Position numbers and translations under genes: made by a program. Below are positions 30,267 to 38,330 of a stretch of DNA of 64,000 bases, piece by piece (the first letter of the stretch is position 1; every line of letters begins with the position of its first letter). The stretch spans positions 248,001 to 312,000 of the forward strand of contig NZ_WQCF01000004.1 in NCBI RefSeq assembly GCF_013032455.1, written 5' to 3'. The notes below the pieces were generated by a model, which had not been told where the DNA came from, did no database searches, and saw only the letters and a list, made by a program, of their open reading frames with translations. This stretch comes from Ruegeria atlantica (lineage in GTDB: Bacteria; Pseudomonadota; Alphaproteobacteria; Rhodobacterales; Rhodobacteraceae).

Positions 30267-30887
30267 TTAGTTCTTCGCGTAGAATTCGACCACCAGGTTC
30301 GGTTCCATCATGACCGGGTAAGGTACATCGCTCAGGCCCGGTGCGCGCACGAAGGTCGCGGTCATTTTCGAGTGATCGGCGTCGATGTAGTCAGGCACAT
30401 CACGCTCAGCCAGAGCAGCAGCTTCCAGAACAAGAGCCAGCTGCTTGGATTTGTCACGTACTTCGATCACGTCGCCTTCTTTGACACGGTAGGACGGGAT
30501 GTTGACCCGCTTGCCGTTCACTTTGACGTGGCCGTGGTTCACGAACTGACGTGCAGCAAACACGGTCGGCACAAACTTGGCGCGGTAGACTACGGCGTCC
30601 AGGCGGCGCTCCAGCAGACCGATCAGGTTTTCACCGGTGTCACCTTTGACACGCTCGGCTTCGGCATAGATGCGGCGGAACTGCTTCTCGGTCAGGTCGC
30701 CGTAGTAGCCTTTCAGCTTCTGCTTGGCACGCAGCTGCAGACCGAAGTCCGACAGTTTGCCCTTGCGGCGCTGGCCGTGCTGTCCGGGGCCGTATTCACG
30801 ACGGTTGACCGGGGATTTCGGACGACCCCAGATGTTTTCGCCCATCCGGCGGTCGATTTTGTACTTGGCAGACGTGCGTTTGGTCAC
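30267..30887 (-). CDS. rpsD: 30S ribosomal protein S4
   Basis: A 206-residue primary 16S rRNA-binding protein. It has [20 protein letters not shown] at the start, [13 protein letters not shown], and the S4 RNA-binding domain ([20 protein letters not shown], then [10 protein letters not shown]). GTG 30887 has AAGGAG upstream; the ORF extending to 30998 is leader sequence. As in other alphaproteobacteria it stands alone rather than in the alpha operon, with its own promoter at 31009-31036. Confidence 0.98.
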   Translation of the reverse strand: MTKRTSAKYKIDRRMGENIWGRPKSPVNRREYGPGQHGQRRKGKLSDFGLQLRAKQKLKGYYGDLTEKQFRRIYAEAERVKGDTGENLIGLLERRLDAVVYRAKFVPTVFAARQFVNHGHVKVNGKRVNIPSYRVKEGDVIEVRDKSKQLALVLEAAALAERDVPDYIDADHSKMTATFVRAPGLSDVPYPVMMEPNLVVEFYAKN

Positions 30888-31008
30888 GGCTGATCTCCTT
30901 CGTTTAGGTCGAGGCCCAGAAAGGCCACTATGAAGGGCGTTGTCCTCTTGAGGTTTCCCCCATGACAGGTATCCCCTTGCGGGGGCCACCAACACCAATG
31001 AAGCCGCG

Positions 31009-31036
31009 CTTATATCTGCGGAACCGGCAGAGTCAA
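31009..31036 (-). promoter_or_regulatory. Sigma70-type promoter of rpsD
   Basis: On the minus strand TTGACT (31031-31036), a 16-base spacer and TATAAG (31009-31014) form a strong consensus-like promoter about 120 bases upstream of the rpsD start. The leader also holds a short GC hairpin at about 30971-30986. Confidence 0.6.
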
Positions 31037-31092
31037 CACACCGCTCCGCCTTACACTGGAATTTCCGCTAAAAGGCAGGGTTTGCCAATGGC

Positions 31093-31602
31093 TCAATCAG
31101 CTCCAAGGCTGGCAGAGACCGCCCGCCGCTCGCCCTGGTTACCCAGGTTCGGAATCTGTCTGTGTGGAAAGGCGACAACCGAGGTGTTCACTTCGGGTAC
31201 TTCGCCATTTTCGATTTCAATCTCGGTGAACTCGCTGATCCAAAACTCTTGATCCCGCGCCGGGCAATCGCCATCAAAGACCAGCACCGGCGCTGTTTCC
31301 CCCGCAACTTGGAATAAAATTGCCGAGAAGGTTTGCGCACCATTGGTCAAAACAAGCAAACCTCTTGCGACCTCAGGCAGTATCTGAAGTTGTTCATAGT
31401 GTCCCAGATTTTTCGCTACGCAGCCATGGGCGCCTCTTGAACGCCCTATCGCTTGTTCGGTTGATTCGGCCAGAAATTGCAGTTGACCGCGCCAGGACCA
31501 AGCTGCCCCGACACGCAAAAAGGACAGAGGCGCAGCCTCTAGACCGTCAATTTCCGTTTGCCCCCACTGTATCGCTACACGACCGCTTTGTCCGGCTCTC
31601 AT
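31093..31602 (-). CDS. Hypothetical protein, unrecognised
   Basis: A 169-residue acidic protein without a signal peptide or membrane segment. The C-terminal half (VLVFDGDCPARDQEFWISEF) looks globular, but I recognise no family. It starts at an ATG with a GGGCGG-like signal and lies upstream of rpsD on the same strand; the rpsD promoter sits just inside the gap between them. Third positions are mixed and less GC-rich than in the core genes. It marks the left edge of the accessory region. Confidence 0.6.
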   Translation of the reverse strand: MRAGQSGRVAIQWGQTEIDGLEAAPLSFLRVGAAWSWRGQLQFLAESTEQAIGRSRGAHGCVAKNLGHYEQLQILPEVARGLLVLTNGAQTFSAILFQVAGETAPVLVFDGDCPARDQEFWISEFTEIEIENGEVPEVNTSVVAFPHRQIPNLGNQGERRAVSASLGAD

Positions 31603-31910
31603 TGTACCGCCCGCACCTTCTACCCATCACTGCTCACAAGACCGTCTTATCAAGGTAAAATAAGGCGGAAAAGAGACGTTAATACAGAGTTAACGAAAAT
31701 GTGGCTTGAGAGAATCAGATACTCTACCCTTAGCGGGAAAGCGCCTGGCGATACTAAACCAATTGTTGTTTAAGCACCAACCCATCAGAACTCAGGGCAC
31801 GCGGATGTTTCTCTATAAATAAGGAGAATTTCTCTAAACATTTTATTGCCGGTAGCCAAATCACCTGTACGACAAAGTCATTTCCCACACCAAAAAAGAT
31901 CACTTGCCAC

Positions 31911-31937
31911 AAAAAAGACCGCCCAATGGAGCGGTCT
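31911..31937 (-). terminator. Intrinsic terminator of a minus-strand unit
   Basis: Seven-pair stem AGACCGC / GCGGTCT with an eight-base loop, followed on the minus strand by six T. It overlaps the stop codon (31936-31938) of the remnant frame to its right. Confidence 0.7.
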
Positions 31938-32260
31938 AAATAGAAAATCTGTGGGTCATGTCTTCAGAGGTCGGAGACCCTGTAGAACTCCACACCGGCA
32001 AACTCTGGATCCACATTGGACTAAGGCCCTTGGCGATCAGTTTTTCCGCGCAAGCGTTCAGGCTTGTTATTCCAATAACATTCAATGGTTTAGAGTTGTC
32101 GAAGAGGCTCCCAACCTTGTACAAGCGTTCGTAGTCTACCCGCTCGCGAATAGCCCCATGTGAAGCACCTTTCCGTTGTATTCCAACACGGGATGGCCAT
32201 CTGTTTCCTTTGCCTGCAAAAGAATTTGTACAGTGTTCTGGAGCGCACGTAGCTCTCATG
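31936..32260 (-). pseudogene. Probable frameshifted gene remnant, product unknown
   Basis: On the minus strand, one frame reads ELRALQNTVQILLQAKETDG and onward to VLEYNGKVLHMG before a TAG. An overlapping frame carries on with RERVDYERLYKVGSLFDN and ends at 31936, exactly at the terminator. Both parts look like ordinary protein, and together they suggest one gene broken by a single-base shift near 32150. I do not recognise the protein. The alternative is a short intact ORF from 32259, whose N-terminal third looks less protein-like. Confidence 0.35.
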
Positions 32261-32765
32261 AGGTCTCAGAGATTGTATATCCCGGCTGTCCTGCTTTTAC
32301 GCCAACACTGACTGGAACTTGAGGTCAATCGGTAGAAAGTCGATTTTGTTCAAGTGACCGTCGAGCAATGAATTCAGAGTCCCGATGGATAGTGCTTGGA
32401 GGGCATTGCTGTATCGCCAATAGTCGATATGCCTCCGCTTGGCTCAGCAACCTAGTGACTGGCCTGAGGATGCCGCTCTGTGACAAAAGGTTAGCCTGCG
32501 GCCTGTTGCACCCAATATTCTCTGGAACGTTGGATACCGGAGTTGCCTGTCTTAGGTCGTACGGACAAACGGGATTCACACCGTCCGCCGGGCCTGAGCC
32601 AAACTGGCGTTAGCTATAAAGACCAGCTCGGCACGAGGCCTCATGTCAGACAAAGGATGGGCGTTCTCTGAGCATTTTCTTCTGGCTGTCCACGCACAGA
32701 ACTGACGATAATCTATCGACCCTCGCCTTTTTCCTGACGGAAATTTCTGGATGCTCAGGCTGTCC

Positions 32766-33134
32766 TCAAGGTTCCGAGCAATTGTCCAGCATGTGGACCT
32801 TGACGGTGTGGCTCTTGTTATTGGGATTATGGCATATGCAGTGGGTCTTGTTTTGCCCTGTATTTGGTGCGCAGGTCACATTAGACACAGGGCTAGAGCA
32901 GCTAAATTCGAAACTACTCTTGGTTTGTTGCTCATATTCAGTTTGGCTTAACCCATAGCATTCAGGAAAGATATCGGCCTTTCCCTTCGGAATAGTGATG
33001 TCTTTCGTAGAGTTGCCGTCGAAGTTTACATTCTGTGAATCAGCCCGGGCCGTTCCCGGCCCTCCTATCCCGCTACAAATCGGTTGAAGCAGAAACGCCG
33101 CCGACAGAATGAACACAGGAGCAATGCGTTTCAT
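32766..33134 (-). CDS. Secreted cysteine-framework protein, paralogue 1 (lacks the first cysteine pair)
   Basis: A 122-residue precursor with a signal peptide of about 31 residues (hydrophobic ILSAAFLLQPICSGIG, likely cut after TARA). The mature domain has the family pattern ECYG, FSCSSPVSNVTC, CIC and a final C, but the first pair is absent: the aligned segment reads FDGNSTKD. Six cysteines remain, plus one in the signal peptide. AAGG precedes the ATG by about ten bases. It is co-oriented with paralogue 2 (gap about 150 bases). Function unknown; export to the periplasm or beyond and disulfide formation are inferred. Confidence 0.75.
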   Translation of the reverse strand: MKRIAPVFILSAAFLLQPICSGIGGPGTARADSQNVNFDGNSTKDITIPKGKADIFPECYGLSQTEYEQQTKSSFEFSCSSPVSNVTCAPNTGQNKTHCICHNPNNKSHTVKVHMLDNCSEP

Positions 33135-33284
33135 CGAGAGTGCACCTTTCCATTTGAGAATGTCGTCACGATCAAAGAATACACTTGGCCTTCCCTGTGT
33201 CCAACTGATCTATGCCGGATAGACCAATAGGAGCGGATTGAGGGGCCATTAACTGGCCCATTAGTACGCTTTAGACCAAACCCA

Positions 33285-33665
33285 TCAGCACGTAATTTGC
33301 GCTTTTGCTTTGTATTTATATCCATTGGACGGGTCCACATTGCACTTGCATTCCCGGTACGTACTGGTGCTTGAGGGTTCCCCGCAATCGATAATAACGC
33401 TCGGTGATGAGCAGTGCATTTTTTCAGGTATTTTTGGTGCCGCCGGTGTTCCGCAGTAGGCTTGAATAGTTAATTGAGTATGAGTTCCGACGTCGAATTC
33501 AGGATTGCAACTTTTGCCTGAAGCAGCAGTGCAATTATACGACTGCGTTTGGTAATGTTGCTGTGCGTTTGCGACACCAAAACTAAGCACTACAAGTATG
33601 GTGGCAAGCGATGCGGTTAATTTCTTAACACTCAATTGCAATAGTACAGCTATAGTTCCCTTCAT
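33285..33665 (-). CDS. Secreted cysteine-framework protein, paralogue 2
   Basis: A 126-residue precursor with a long signal peptide (about 34 residues, ending GVANA-QQ). The mature domain holds all eight framework cysteines: NC and SC (first pair, widest spacing of the set), YCG, HCSSPSV, DCG, CKC and a terminal ITC. AGAGG lies nine bases before the ATG. It is the first minus-strand gene left of the tRNA-like sequence, divergent from paralogue 3. Closest by eye to the plus-strand copy at 36127 (both have CSSPSV). Confidence 0.76.
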   Translation of the reverse strand: MKGTIAVLLQLSVKKLTASLATILVVLSFGVANAQQHYQTQSYNCTAASGKSCNPEFDVGTHTQLTIQAYCGTPAAPKIPEKMHCSSPSVIIDCGEPSSTSTYRECKCNVDPSNGYKYKAKAQITC

Positions 33666-34003
33666 TTCATCGAACCTCTGACCAATGTGCTATAAATGTC
33701 CAGATTATCACCGTGTCTTAGCAAACCAACAAATATTTAGCTTGGCGGGACTCGAACCCGAAACCTCCGGCAAAAGTTTCTAACTCCATATCTGCCTTAG
33801 AACGCAAGTGATGCACTAGTCGGCTGAGCTCCCGCACTGAAAAACGATGCTTTGCAAACAGTGGGTTTGTCAAAAATACAATCGCCGATCTTTGGAGTAG
33901 TTCGTAAGCACCGTTGGCTGTATTCTGTCATTGTGCCGAGCCTCCATCAGATGCCTCGGACCCAAGACAAATACCAGTTTTGATTTCCCAGGGAGAAAAA
34001 ATC
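33666..34003. other. Divergent intergenic region between paralogues 2 and 3
   Basis: About 340 bases with no coding frame I can support. It contains the degenerate tRNA-like sequence (33745-33835) and presumably the promoters of both divergent arms. GGGAG at 33991 is the ribosome site of paralogue 3. Confidence 0.6.
33745..33835 (-). tRNA. Degenerate tRNA-like sequence (probable pseudo-tRNA)
   Basis: On the minus strand a 91-base stretch opens with GCGGGAG and a D-arm-like GCTCAGCCGACTAGTGC. It has an anticodon-arm-like segment, a long variable region as in class II tRNAs, and a canonical T arm, CGGG-TTCGAGT-CCCG (33746-33760). It cannot fold fully: the bases that close the T stem (CCCGC) are the same ones needed to pair with the 5' GCGGGA, as if the T-stem and acceptor 3' strands had collapsed by deletion. 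The anticodon stem is imperfect with an eight-base loop, so the anticodon is uncertain. It is probably a remnant, possibly of an integration site. Confidence 0.45.
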
Positions 34004-34354
34004 ATGCGTATCTTCGCAGTGTTCGCCGGGCTTTGTGCATTTTTGATCAGCCCCGCCTTTGTCTCATCTGTCGCCGCGTATAATGGTGTATGTGCGGAAG
34101 GCTCATGCAGTTATACCGAATATTGTTCGTCGGGCACGTGCGAGTATCAGTACGAAGTAAATGGCGATGCCGAAATTAACGTTTCTGTTGGCTGCGGCTC
34201 GGCCAATAGTTTTCACCCACCAAAGAGCCAGAAGTGTTCATCTCCCGACGTATGGCAAAGCTCTTGCAAAAACCATGACGACGGAAGCTACCTGAAGTGC
34301 AGTTGCGGCTCCACGGGCCAAGGATTCATCCTTAATGTGCATCCACATTGCTAG
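34004..34354 (+). CDS. Secreted cysteine-framework protein, paralogue 3 (extra cysteine pair)
   Basis: A 116-residue precursor with a signal peptide of about 24 residues (VFAGLCAFLISPAFVSSVAA). The mature part begins with an additional pair (VCAEGSC) before the usual YCSSGTC, then GCGS, KCSSPDV, SCKN, CSC and a terminal HC: ten cysteines in all. The ATG at 34004 is favoured by GGGAG nine bases upstream over the longer ORF from 33914. First plus-strand gene of the array. Function unknown. Confidence 0.76.
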   Translation: MRIFAVFAGLCAFLISPAFVSSVAAYNGVCAEGSCSYTEYCSSGTCEYQYEVNGDAEINVSVGCGSANSFHPPKSQKCSSPDVWQSSCKNHDDGSYLKCSCGSTGQGFILNVHPHC

Positions 34355-34702
34355 GCTATACATTTCTCCGCATTTTTGCGTTTTACGCTTCTTATCAAGA
34401 CTAGCCGGCCGTAGTTAGCAAGGTTTATGCTCAGCGGCGATTGTTGTATTGATGATTGGTTATGATGACCGGATCGGGTGCTCAAAGCCCGCTTTCTGAT
34501 TGCTTTTTTGCTGCCCTTGGTACGCTAGATCAGGTGTCCACGTCCACTTTTGCAACCGTGGCTCTTTAATCGTTTTTGCCTTGGGGACTACCTAGCGAGC
34601 GTAGCCTGGCACGGTGTTCCATAACTACGCCAGATGAATGAATCCGGCTTATCTGATAAGTATAAGGAACATGGAGTACGGAGAGGGAGGCTAGATTCTA
34701 AT
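34355..34702. other. Intergenic region between paralogues 3 and 4
   Basis: About 350 bases without a supportable gene. A terminator-like segment (GGGTGCTCAAAGCCCG followed by T-rich sequence, about 34477-34510) may end the paralogue 3 transcript. No family-like cysteine pattern is visible in any frame. Confidence 0.5.
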
Positions 34703-35050
34703 ATGACCAGACTAAGTCTAAACATTCCGGACATTGTTTTGATTGTCACATTATTTGCAGCACCTGCGATTTCCGGGGAGACAGAAAATGTAACTAAATA
34801 CTGCGACTTAAACCCCAGTTGCGCCTATGAAATTAACGTTGGCAAACATACGGAGTACATCGTTACCGGATATTGTGGAAAGTCATCCACCGATCACACA
34901 ATGCCCCATGAAATGTCCTGCTCGACAAAAGAGGTTTGGATCACATGCAATGTGCAATCCGACGCCAGCAAAGGTGCGTGGAACTGCCTGTGCAACGCGG
35001 AACAACAACCTGAAGAATACAAACTGAATGTGGGGATTGTTTGCAAGTAA
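34703..35050 (+). CDS. Secreted cysteine-framework protein, paralogue 4
   Basis: A 115-residue precursor with a signal peptide of about 24 residues (IPDIVLIVTLFAAPAISG). All eight framework cysteines are present: YCDLNPSC, GYCG, SCSTKEV, TCN, CLC and IVC. The family's usual CSSPSV element is altered to CSTKEV. The ATG at 34703 has GGGAGG 12 bases upstream; the ORF opens at 34634 but that extension is not signal-like. Confidence 0.75.
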   Translation: MTRLSLNIPDIVLIVTLFAAPAISGETENVTKYCDLNPSCAYEINVGKHTEYIVTGYCGKSSTDHTMPHEMSCSTKEVWITCNVQSDASKGAWNCLCNAEQQPEEYKLNVGIVCK

Positions 35051-35136
35051 TCCATTCAACTTTGTCGCGAACTCTAAAAAAGCATGAATGCGGCTTGGAA
35101 ACTGCCTCAGGTTAGTCTTCGTGGAAAGGGTTCTCA

Positions 35137-35511
35137 ATGAGGCTTTACTGCGCCGTTATGGCGGTCGTCGCAATGATACAAGGACCAATTGCCTTCGCAG
35201 CGGAAATACCGAAGGCTCCTGCCACTACGCATCATGATATCTCCGTCGATGTGGAATGCGGGCCCAGCAAATGCCAAACCGATTTTACCTTGCAGCCGGG
35301 ATACACGAATGTTCATGTGACCTGCTATGGTCAGGACCCAATTAGTATAGGGGCGCTCATGAGTTGTGGTTCACCAAACGTGGTGGTTTCTTGTGTACCT
35401 ACGGAAATTGAACTCAAAACTCCAGTGAAAGAATGTGACTGCCAATTTCCTGGCCCTGGGAAGGCTAAGGCACATGTAAGTATGACCAGGTGTCAGCCTT
35501 CCTCAAACTGA
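35137..35511 (+). CDS. Secreted cysteine-framework protein, paralogue 5
   Basis: A 124-residue precursor with a signal peptide ending at about residue 21 (MIQGPIAFA). The mature domain shows the pair ECGPSKC, then TCYG, SCGSPNVVVSC, CDC and TRC near the end, the full eight-cysteine framework. A Pro/Lys/His-rich stretch precedes the first pair. GGAAAGGG lies close upstream of the ATG. 86 bases separate it from paralogue 4. Confidence 0.77.
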   Translation: MRLYCAVMAVVAMIQGPIAFAAEIPKAPATTHHDISVDVECGPSKCQTDFTLQPGYTNVHVTCYGQDPISIGALMSCGSPNVVVSCVPTEIELKTPVKECDCQFPGPGKAKAHVSMTRCQPSSN

Positions 35512-35660
35512 TTAGTTCTTTTTGTCGATGGCCACCCATTTTCTTCCCGGCCAATCAAACCAAACAGCATGCTGGCCAAATGAAAAAGACGGCCTTTTGG
35601 TCACCACCCCGGTAGTTGTGATATTGTCTTTCCTGAAACACTAAAGCGAGGGGTGAAACG

Positions 35661-36008
35661 ATGATAAACTTGATCAAGATGATGATTGTGGGCGGCGCCC
35701 TTACGCTAACGGCAAGTGCCGTAGTGGGCAAAACCACCGTGGATTTAAAATGCAATACGACAAGCTGCAATTATACGGAAGAAATCGGGCCGTCAGGGAC
35801 TAAAGATTTTCAAGGTTTTTGCACCGGAGCACAGAACATGAGCCCCAAGAATTCGAGTATGATTTGTCACAAAACAAACGGTACGACATGCACGAAGGCG
35901 GAATATAGCTATACCAACCCTCCGCAATGGGGTTGCATCTGCACAAACTGGAACGACAAACATGAAGAGCATCCGTCGATAGATATTACGTGCCCCGCCG
36001 CGAACTAA
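35661..36008 (+). CDS. Secreted cysteine-framework protein, paralogue 6
   Basis: A 115-residue precursor with a signal peptide of about 23 residues (MMIVGGALTLTASAVVG). Cysteines: KCNTTSC, GFCTG, ICHKTNGTTC, CICTNW, ITC; eight in the framework positions. The CSSPSV element is replaced by CHKTNG. The CTNW after the CxC is shared with paralogue 8, suggesting these two are the closest pair. GAGGGG precedes the ATG at good spacing. Confidence 0.76.
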   Translation: MINLIKMMIVGGALTLTASAVVGKTTVDLKCNTTSCNYTEEIGPSGTKDFQGFCTGAQNMSPKNSSMICHKTNGTTCTKAEYSYTNPPQWGCICTNWNDKHEEHPSIDITCPAAN

Positions 36009-36126
36009 GCGAGATAGTGAAGGCGCGGACGCGCGGAGTGTGCCGGATACGATACGCTCCTGAATCCATCGCCACATATTTCCCAGAACTGTTTCTACGT
36101 CGTAAATTTATCTTGGAGGTCTTGCA

Positions 36127-36471
36127 ATGAAGCTCACACTATACAGATTTGCCCGTCACGTTGGCTTCGCGGTTGCGATTGTCCTGATATTTGGCTCAAT
36201 CTCAGTGCGCGCCGACACGCAGAACCACAACGCAACTTGTGACAGCAAGGATTGCTACGACATTTACGCGGTAAACACGAAAGGTACGAAGTTCGAATTA
36301 ACCGAAAGCTGCAAGGGAACAAAATCCGCTTATGGGTTTTCCTGCTCCTCACCCAGTGTACCGGTTACTTGCTCGCACACTGAAGTCAACGACGCGACAT
36401 TTACATGTACATGCAATGCAAAAGAGCAAAAGGTGAAATATAGCGTCCATGCCTCAATGGATTGTCGGTGA
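36127..36471 (+). CDS. Secreted cysteine-framework protein, paralogue 7
   Basis: A 114-residue precursor with a signal peptide of about 29 residues (VGFAVAIVLIFGSISVRA). The mature domain is the cleanest example of the framework: TCDSKDC, SCKG, SCSSPSVPVTC, CTC and a final DC, eight cysteines in about 85 residues. GGAGG lies eight bases before the ATG. Function unknown. Confidence 0.78.
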   Translation: MKLTLYRFARHVGFAVAIVLIFGSISVRADTQNHNATCDSKDCYDIYAVNTKGTKFELTESCKGTKSAYGFSCSSPSVPVTCSHTEVNDATFTCTCNAKEQKVKYSVHASMDCR

Positions 36472-36553
36472 AAAGTCTAAACCTAAAAGAAACGCATTTG
36501 CTCAAAAAAATAGATGAAAATTCAACGTATTGGAGATGAAAGCGGGTCATAAA

Positions 36554-36955
36554 ATGTTCTATCAACTGAAGATCTTTGGCTTCGTACTGACTGCTTGCTT
36601 CCTTGCATCAGGTGCCGTGGCTGAAAAACCGAAACCGCCGGACGAAGAAGCTAGAAAGCGAGTTGGTGAGGCACCAGCCTCCTCGGGAACAACCGTTAAA
36701 GACTGCTTACCTGGAAACACCTGTACGAGCGACAAAGCGACGGTGAAGGGAAGCCATACACATACATTCTCGGCATCTTGTGAATCAAACAAGGCACCCA
36801 GCGACAGCCAAGTGACTACGCACTTTAGTAACAGCAAAGCCTTTACCTGCGCAAAAGTACCGAACGGTCAGGTCGGCAACTGGGTATACTATAACTTTCA
36901 ATGCACTAACTGGTACACGAAGGAAGAGCAGGCTTGGTTTACTGTCACCTGTTAA
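36554..36955 (+). CDS. Secreted cysteine-framework protein, paralogue 8 (two framework cysteines replaced by Phe)
   Basis: A 133-residue precursor with a signal peptide (FGFVLTACFLASGAVA) and an added charged, Pro-rich linker of about 25 residues before the first pair DCLPGNTC. Then ASCES, a segment HFSNSKAFTC where the fourth cysteine is Phe, NFQC where the first of the CxC is Phe, and a terminal VTC. Six framework cysteines remain. The ATG at 36554 is preferred over in-frame starts at 36530 and 36536 because GCGGG is seven bases upstream. Last gene of the plus-strand array. Confidence 0.74.
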   Translation: MFYQLKIFGFVLTACFLASGAVAEKPKPPDEEARKRVGEAPASSGTTVKDCLPGNTCTSDKATVKGSHTHTFSASCESNKAPSDSQVTTHFSNSKAFTCAKVPNGQVGNWVYYNFQCTNWYTKEEQAWFTVTC

Positions 36956-37073
36956 GACGGCAATAAGCGTGTTTCTTTGCGTCTTCCAATCCGCCCACCA
37001 GTTCTGGAAACTGTCAATCTGAAAGACTGTAGACTGATTTTCTGATCTCGCCCAAATATCCCCGGCAGAGTTC

Positions 37074-38330
37074 TTATTGAGTGGTTCCCACGAAAATCGC
37101 GGTGTTCTGCGGGATCTGCGTCTGAAGCGTGTTGAGTGCGATAAGATCCTTGACGAGCGTTAAAGAACGGTGGCTGAAATCGTTCGTCTGCGCGCCAAGC
37201 TTCTGGGGTAACAATCGATATTTTTCGCCATCGACAACGGTGCTGACAGTGGCTTCACCAGGTCCAACTTCGACATGAAAAATGGGCGCGATCCCACCGT
37301 GTCTCGTGCTGATGCTCAGGCGATCCTGATCAACGCCGGAATAGGTCTCGTTTATCAACTGGCCCAGATAAAATACGACCTGACTGGGTGATCGCAGACG
37401 ATACCCGGTGCCGCTGGCCGTAAAAATTCGCCGCGCGGGATCTGCAGAATCCCCCAAGTACAAAAGCCTGCCAGAGGCGCCTGCATCATCGGATTCCGGC
37501 AGACTGACACCAAGATGCGGTTGAAGAACAGCAACGGCTTCCATCAAGGTGCGAAACCGTTCGAATTGGCATAACGCCGTCGGATCGTTCACAAACCTGA
37601 CGAGCCTTGGCTTTGATGATGCAGCAAATTTTGGACACCGATTTGTCGCTTCAACCGCTATCATTCCGCGGCAAATACCTCTTTGGCTGGCTGGTAGGTC
37701 GGCAGCCCGACTTCCACAAATCGCCTGTGCCGAGTTGATAATGCCATTATAGGTCTCTTGCCGAAGTACAATCGTCTGAATCAACAGCATAAAAGTCAGG
37801 TGAAGATGCGCTTCGTCTCGGCTTTCCGCTAGTTTTACTAGCAGATCGGATGACACTTGCGTGTGCATCGCTTCTGTGAATTCTGAAGTTTCGAGAGATG
37901 AAGCGGTCGCAGAACTGGAAGTTGATGCAGAGGGCGCCAAACCCACACTTAGATCAGCTGTTCCACCATCGATCCCAAAATCATAGTTCAAGCTTGGAGA
38001 GCTTTGGAGTTGCGTGCTTTGCTGAAAGTCCCCGGCAACCGTGAAATATGTTGGATAACCCTTTGCTGACCGAACGATGTTGGCAAGAATAGTGCTGGCC
38101 TGCCCCTCGGAAATTCCTGAGTTAAAGTTCCGATTGCTCGTCTCGACAACGTTGCCACATGCCGTCGCCATCAGCGCAAGTGCGGTTCCGGTCAGAATTC
38201 GTGTGAATGCAGGTAATCGGCTTGGCAGAAACCTCGGCAACAAACGGAGGTTCTTGAGCTTTCGGCGGGCGCAATTTTCAAACGGCTTCCGAGGCTGCGG
38301 TCGACTGGTTTTATTCTCGATCCGGCTCAT
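37074..38330 (-). CDS. Putative outer-membrane or periplasmic lipoprotein, unknown function
   Basis: About 418 residues. A basic, Arg-rich N-terminal stretch leads into a hydrophobic segment with a lipobox-like LALMATAC, so the mature protein would begin at that Cys as a lipoprotein. The start is uncertain: ATG 38330 leaves an unusually long pre-lipobox region and lacks a ribosome site; a TTG nearer the lipobox is possible. The mature part has ILANIVRSAKGYPTYFT, a Ser-rich low-complexity stretch, and a C-terminal RSLTLVKDLIALNTLQTQIP. I recall this as a widespread bacterial family without assigned function. It interrupts the cysteine-protein array on the opposite strand. Confidence 0.65.
   Translation of the reverse strand: MSRIENKTSRPQPRKPFENCARRKLKNLRLLPRFLPSRLPAFTRILTGTALALMATACGNVVETSNRNFNSGISEGQASTILANIVRSAKGYPTYFTVAGDFQQSTQLQSSPSLNYDFGIDGGTADLSVGLAPSASTSSSATASSLETSEFTEAMHTQVSSDLLVKLAESRDEAHLHLTFMLLIQTIVLRQETYNGIINSAQAICGSRAADLPASQRGICRGMIAVEATNRCPKFAASSKPRLVRFVNDPTALCQFERFRTLMEAVAVLQPHLGVSLPESDDAGASGRLLYLGDSADPARRIFTASGTGYRLRSPSQVVFYLGQLINETYSGVDQDRLSISTRHGGIAPIFHVEVGPGEATVSTVVDGEKYRLLPQKLGAQTNDFSHRSLTLVKDLIALNTLQTQIPQNTAIFVGTTQ

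Larger units (their letters stand above)
31603..32765. other. Long gene-poor stretch with a decayed minus-strand reading frame
   Basis: More than 1.1 kb without a convincing intact gene. GC is lower than in the flanks. There is a minus-strand terminator at 31911-31937 and, upstream of it, two protein-like segments in different frames (about 31938-32260, entered separately). Short competing frames at 32325-32579 (minus) and 32368-32613 (plus) have no recognisable content. GTTAA/TTAAC arms near 31678-31694 make a weak inverted repeat. Confidence 0.6.

Noticed and set aside
32325..32613. Short opposing frames (minus 32325-32579, plus 32368-32613) as genes
   Set aside because: Neither has a ribosome site, signal peptide, cysteine pattern or recognisable content, and they mirror each other.
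33745..33835. Functional amber-suppressor tRNA
   Set aside because: The acceptor and T stems cannot both form and the anticodon loop has eight bases. I saw no neighbouring gene that would need UAG read-through.
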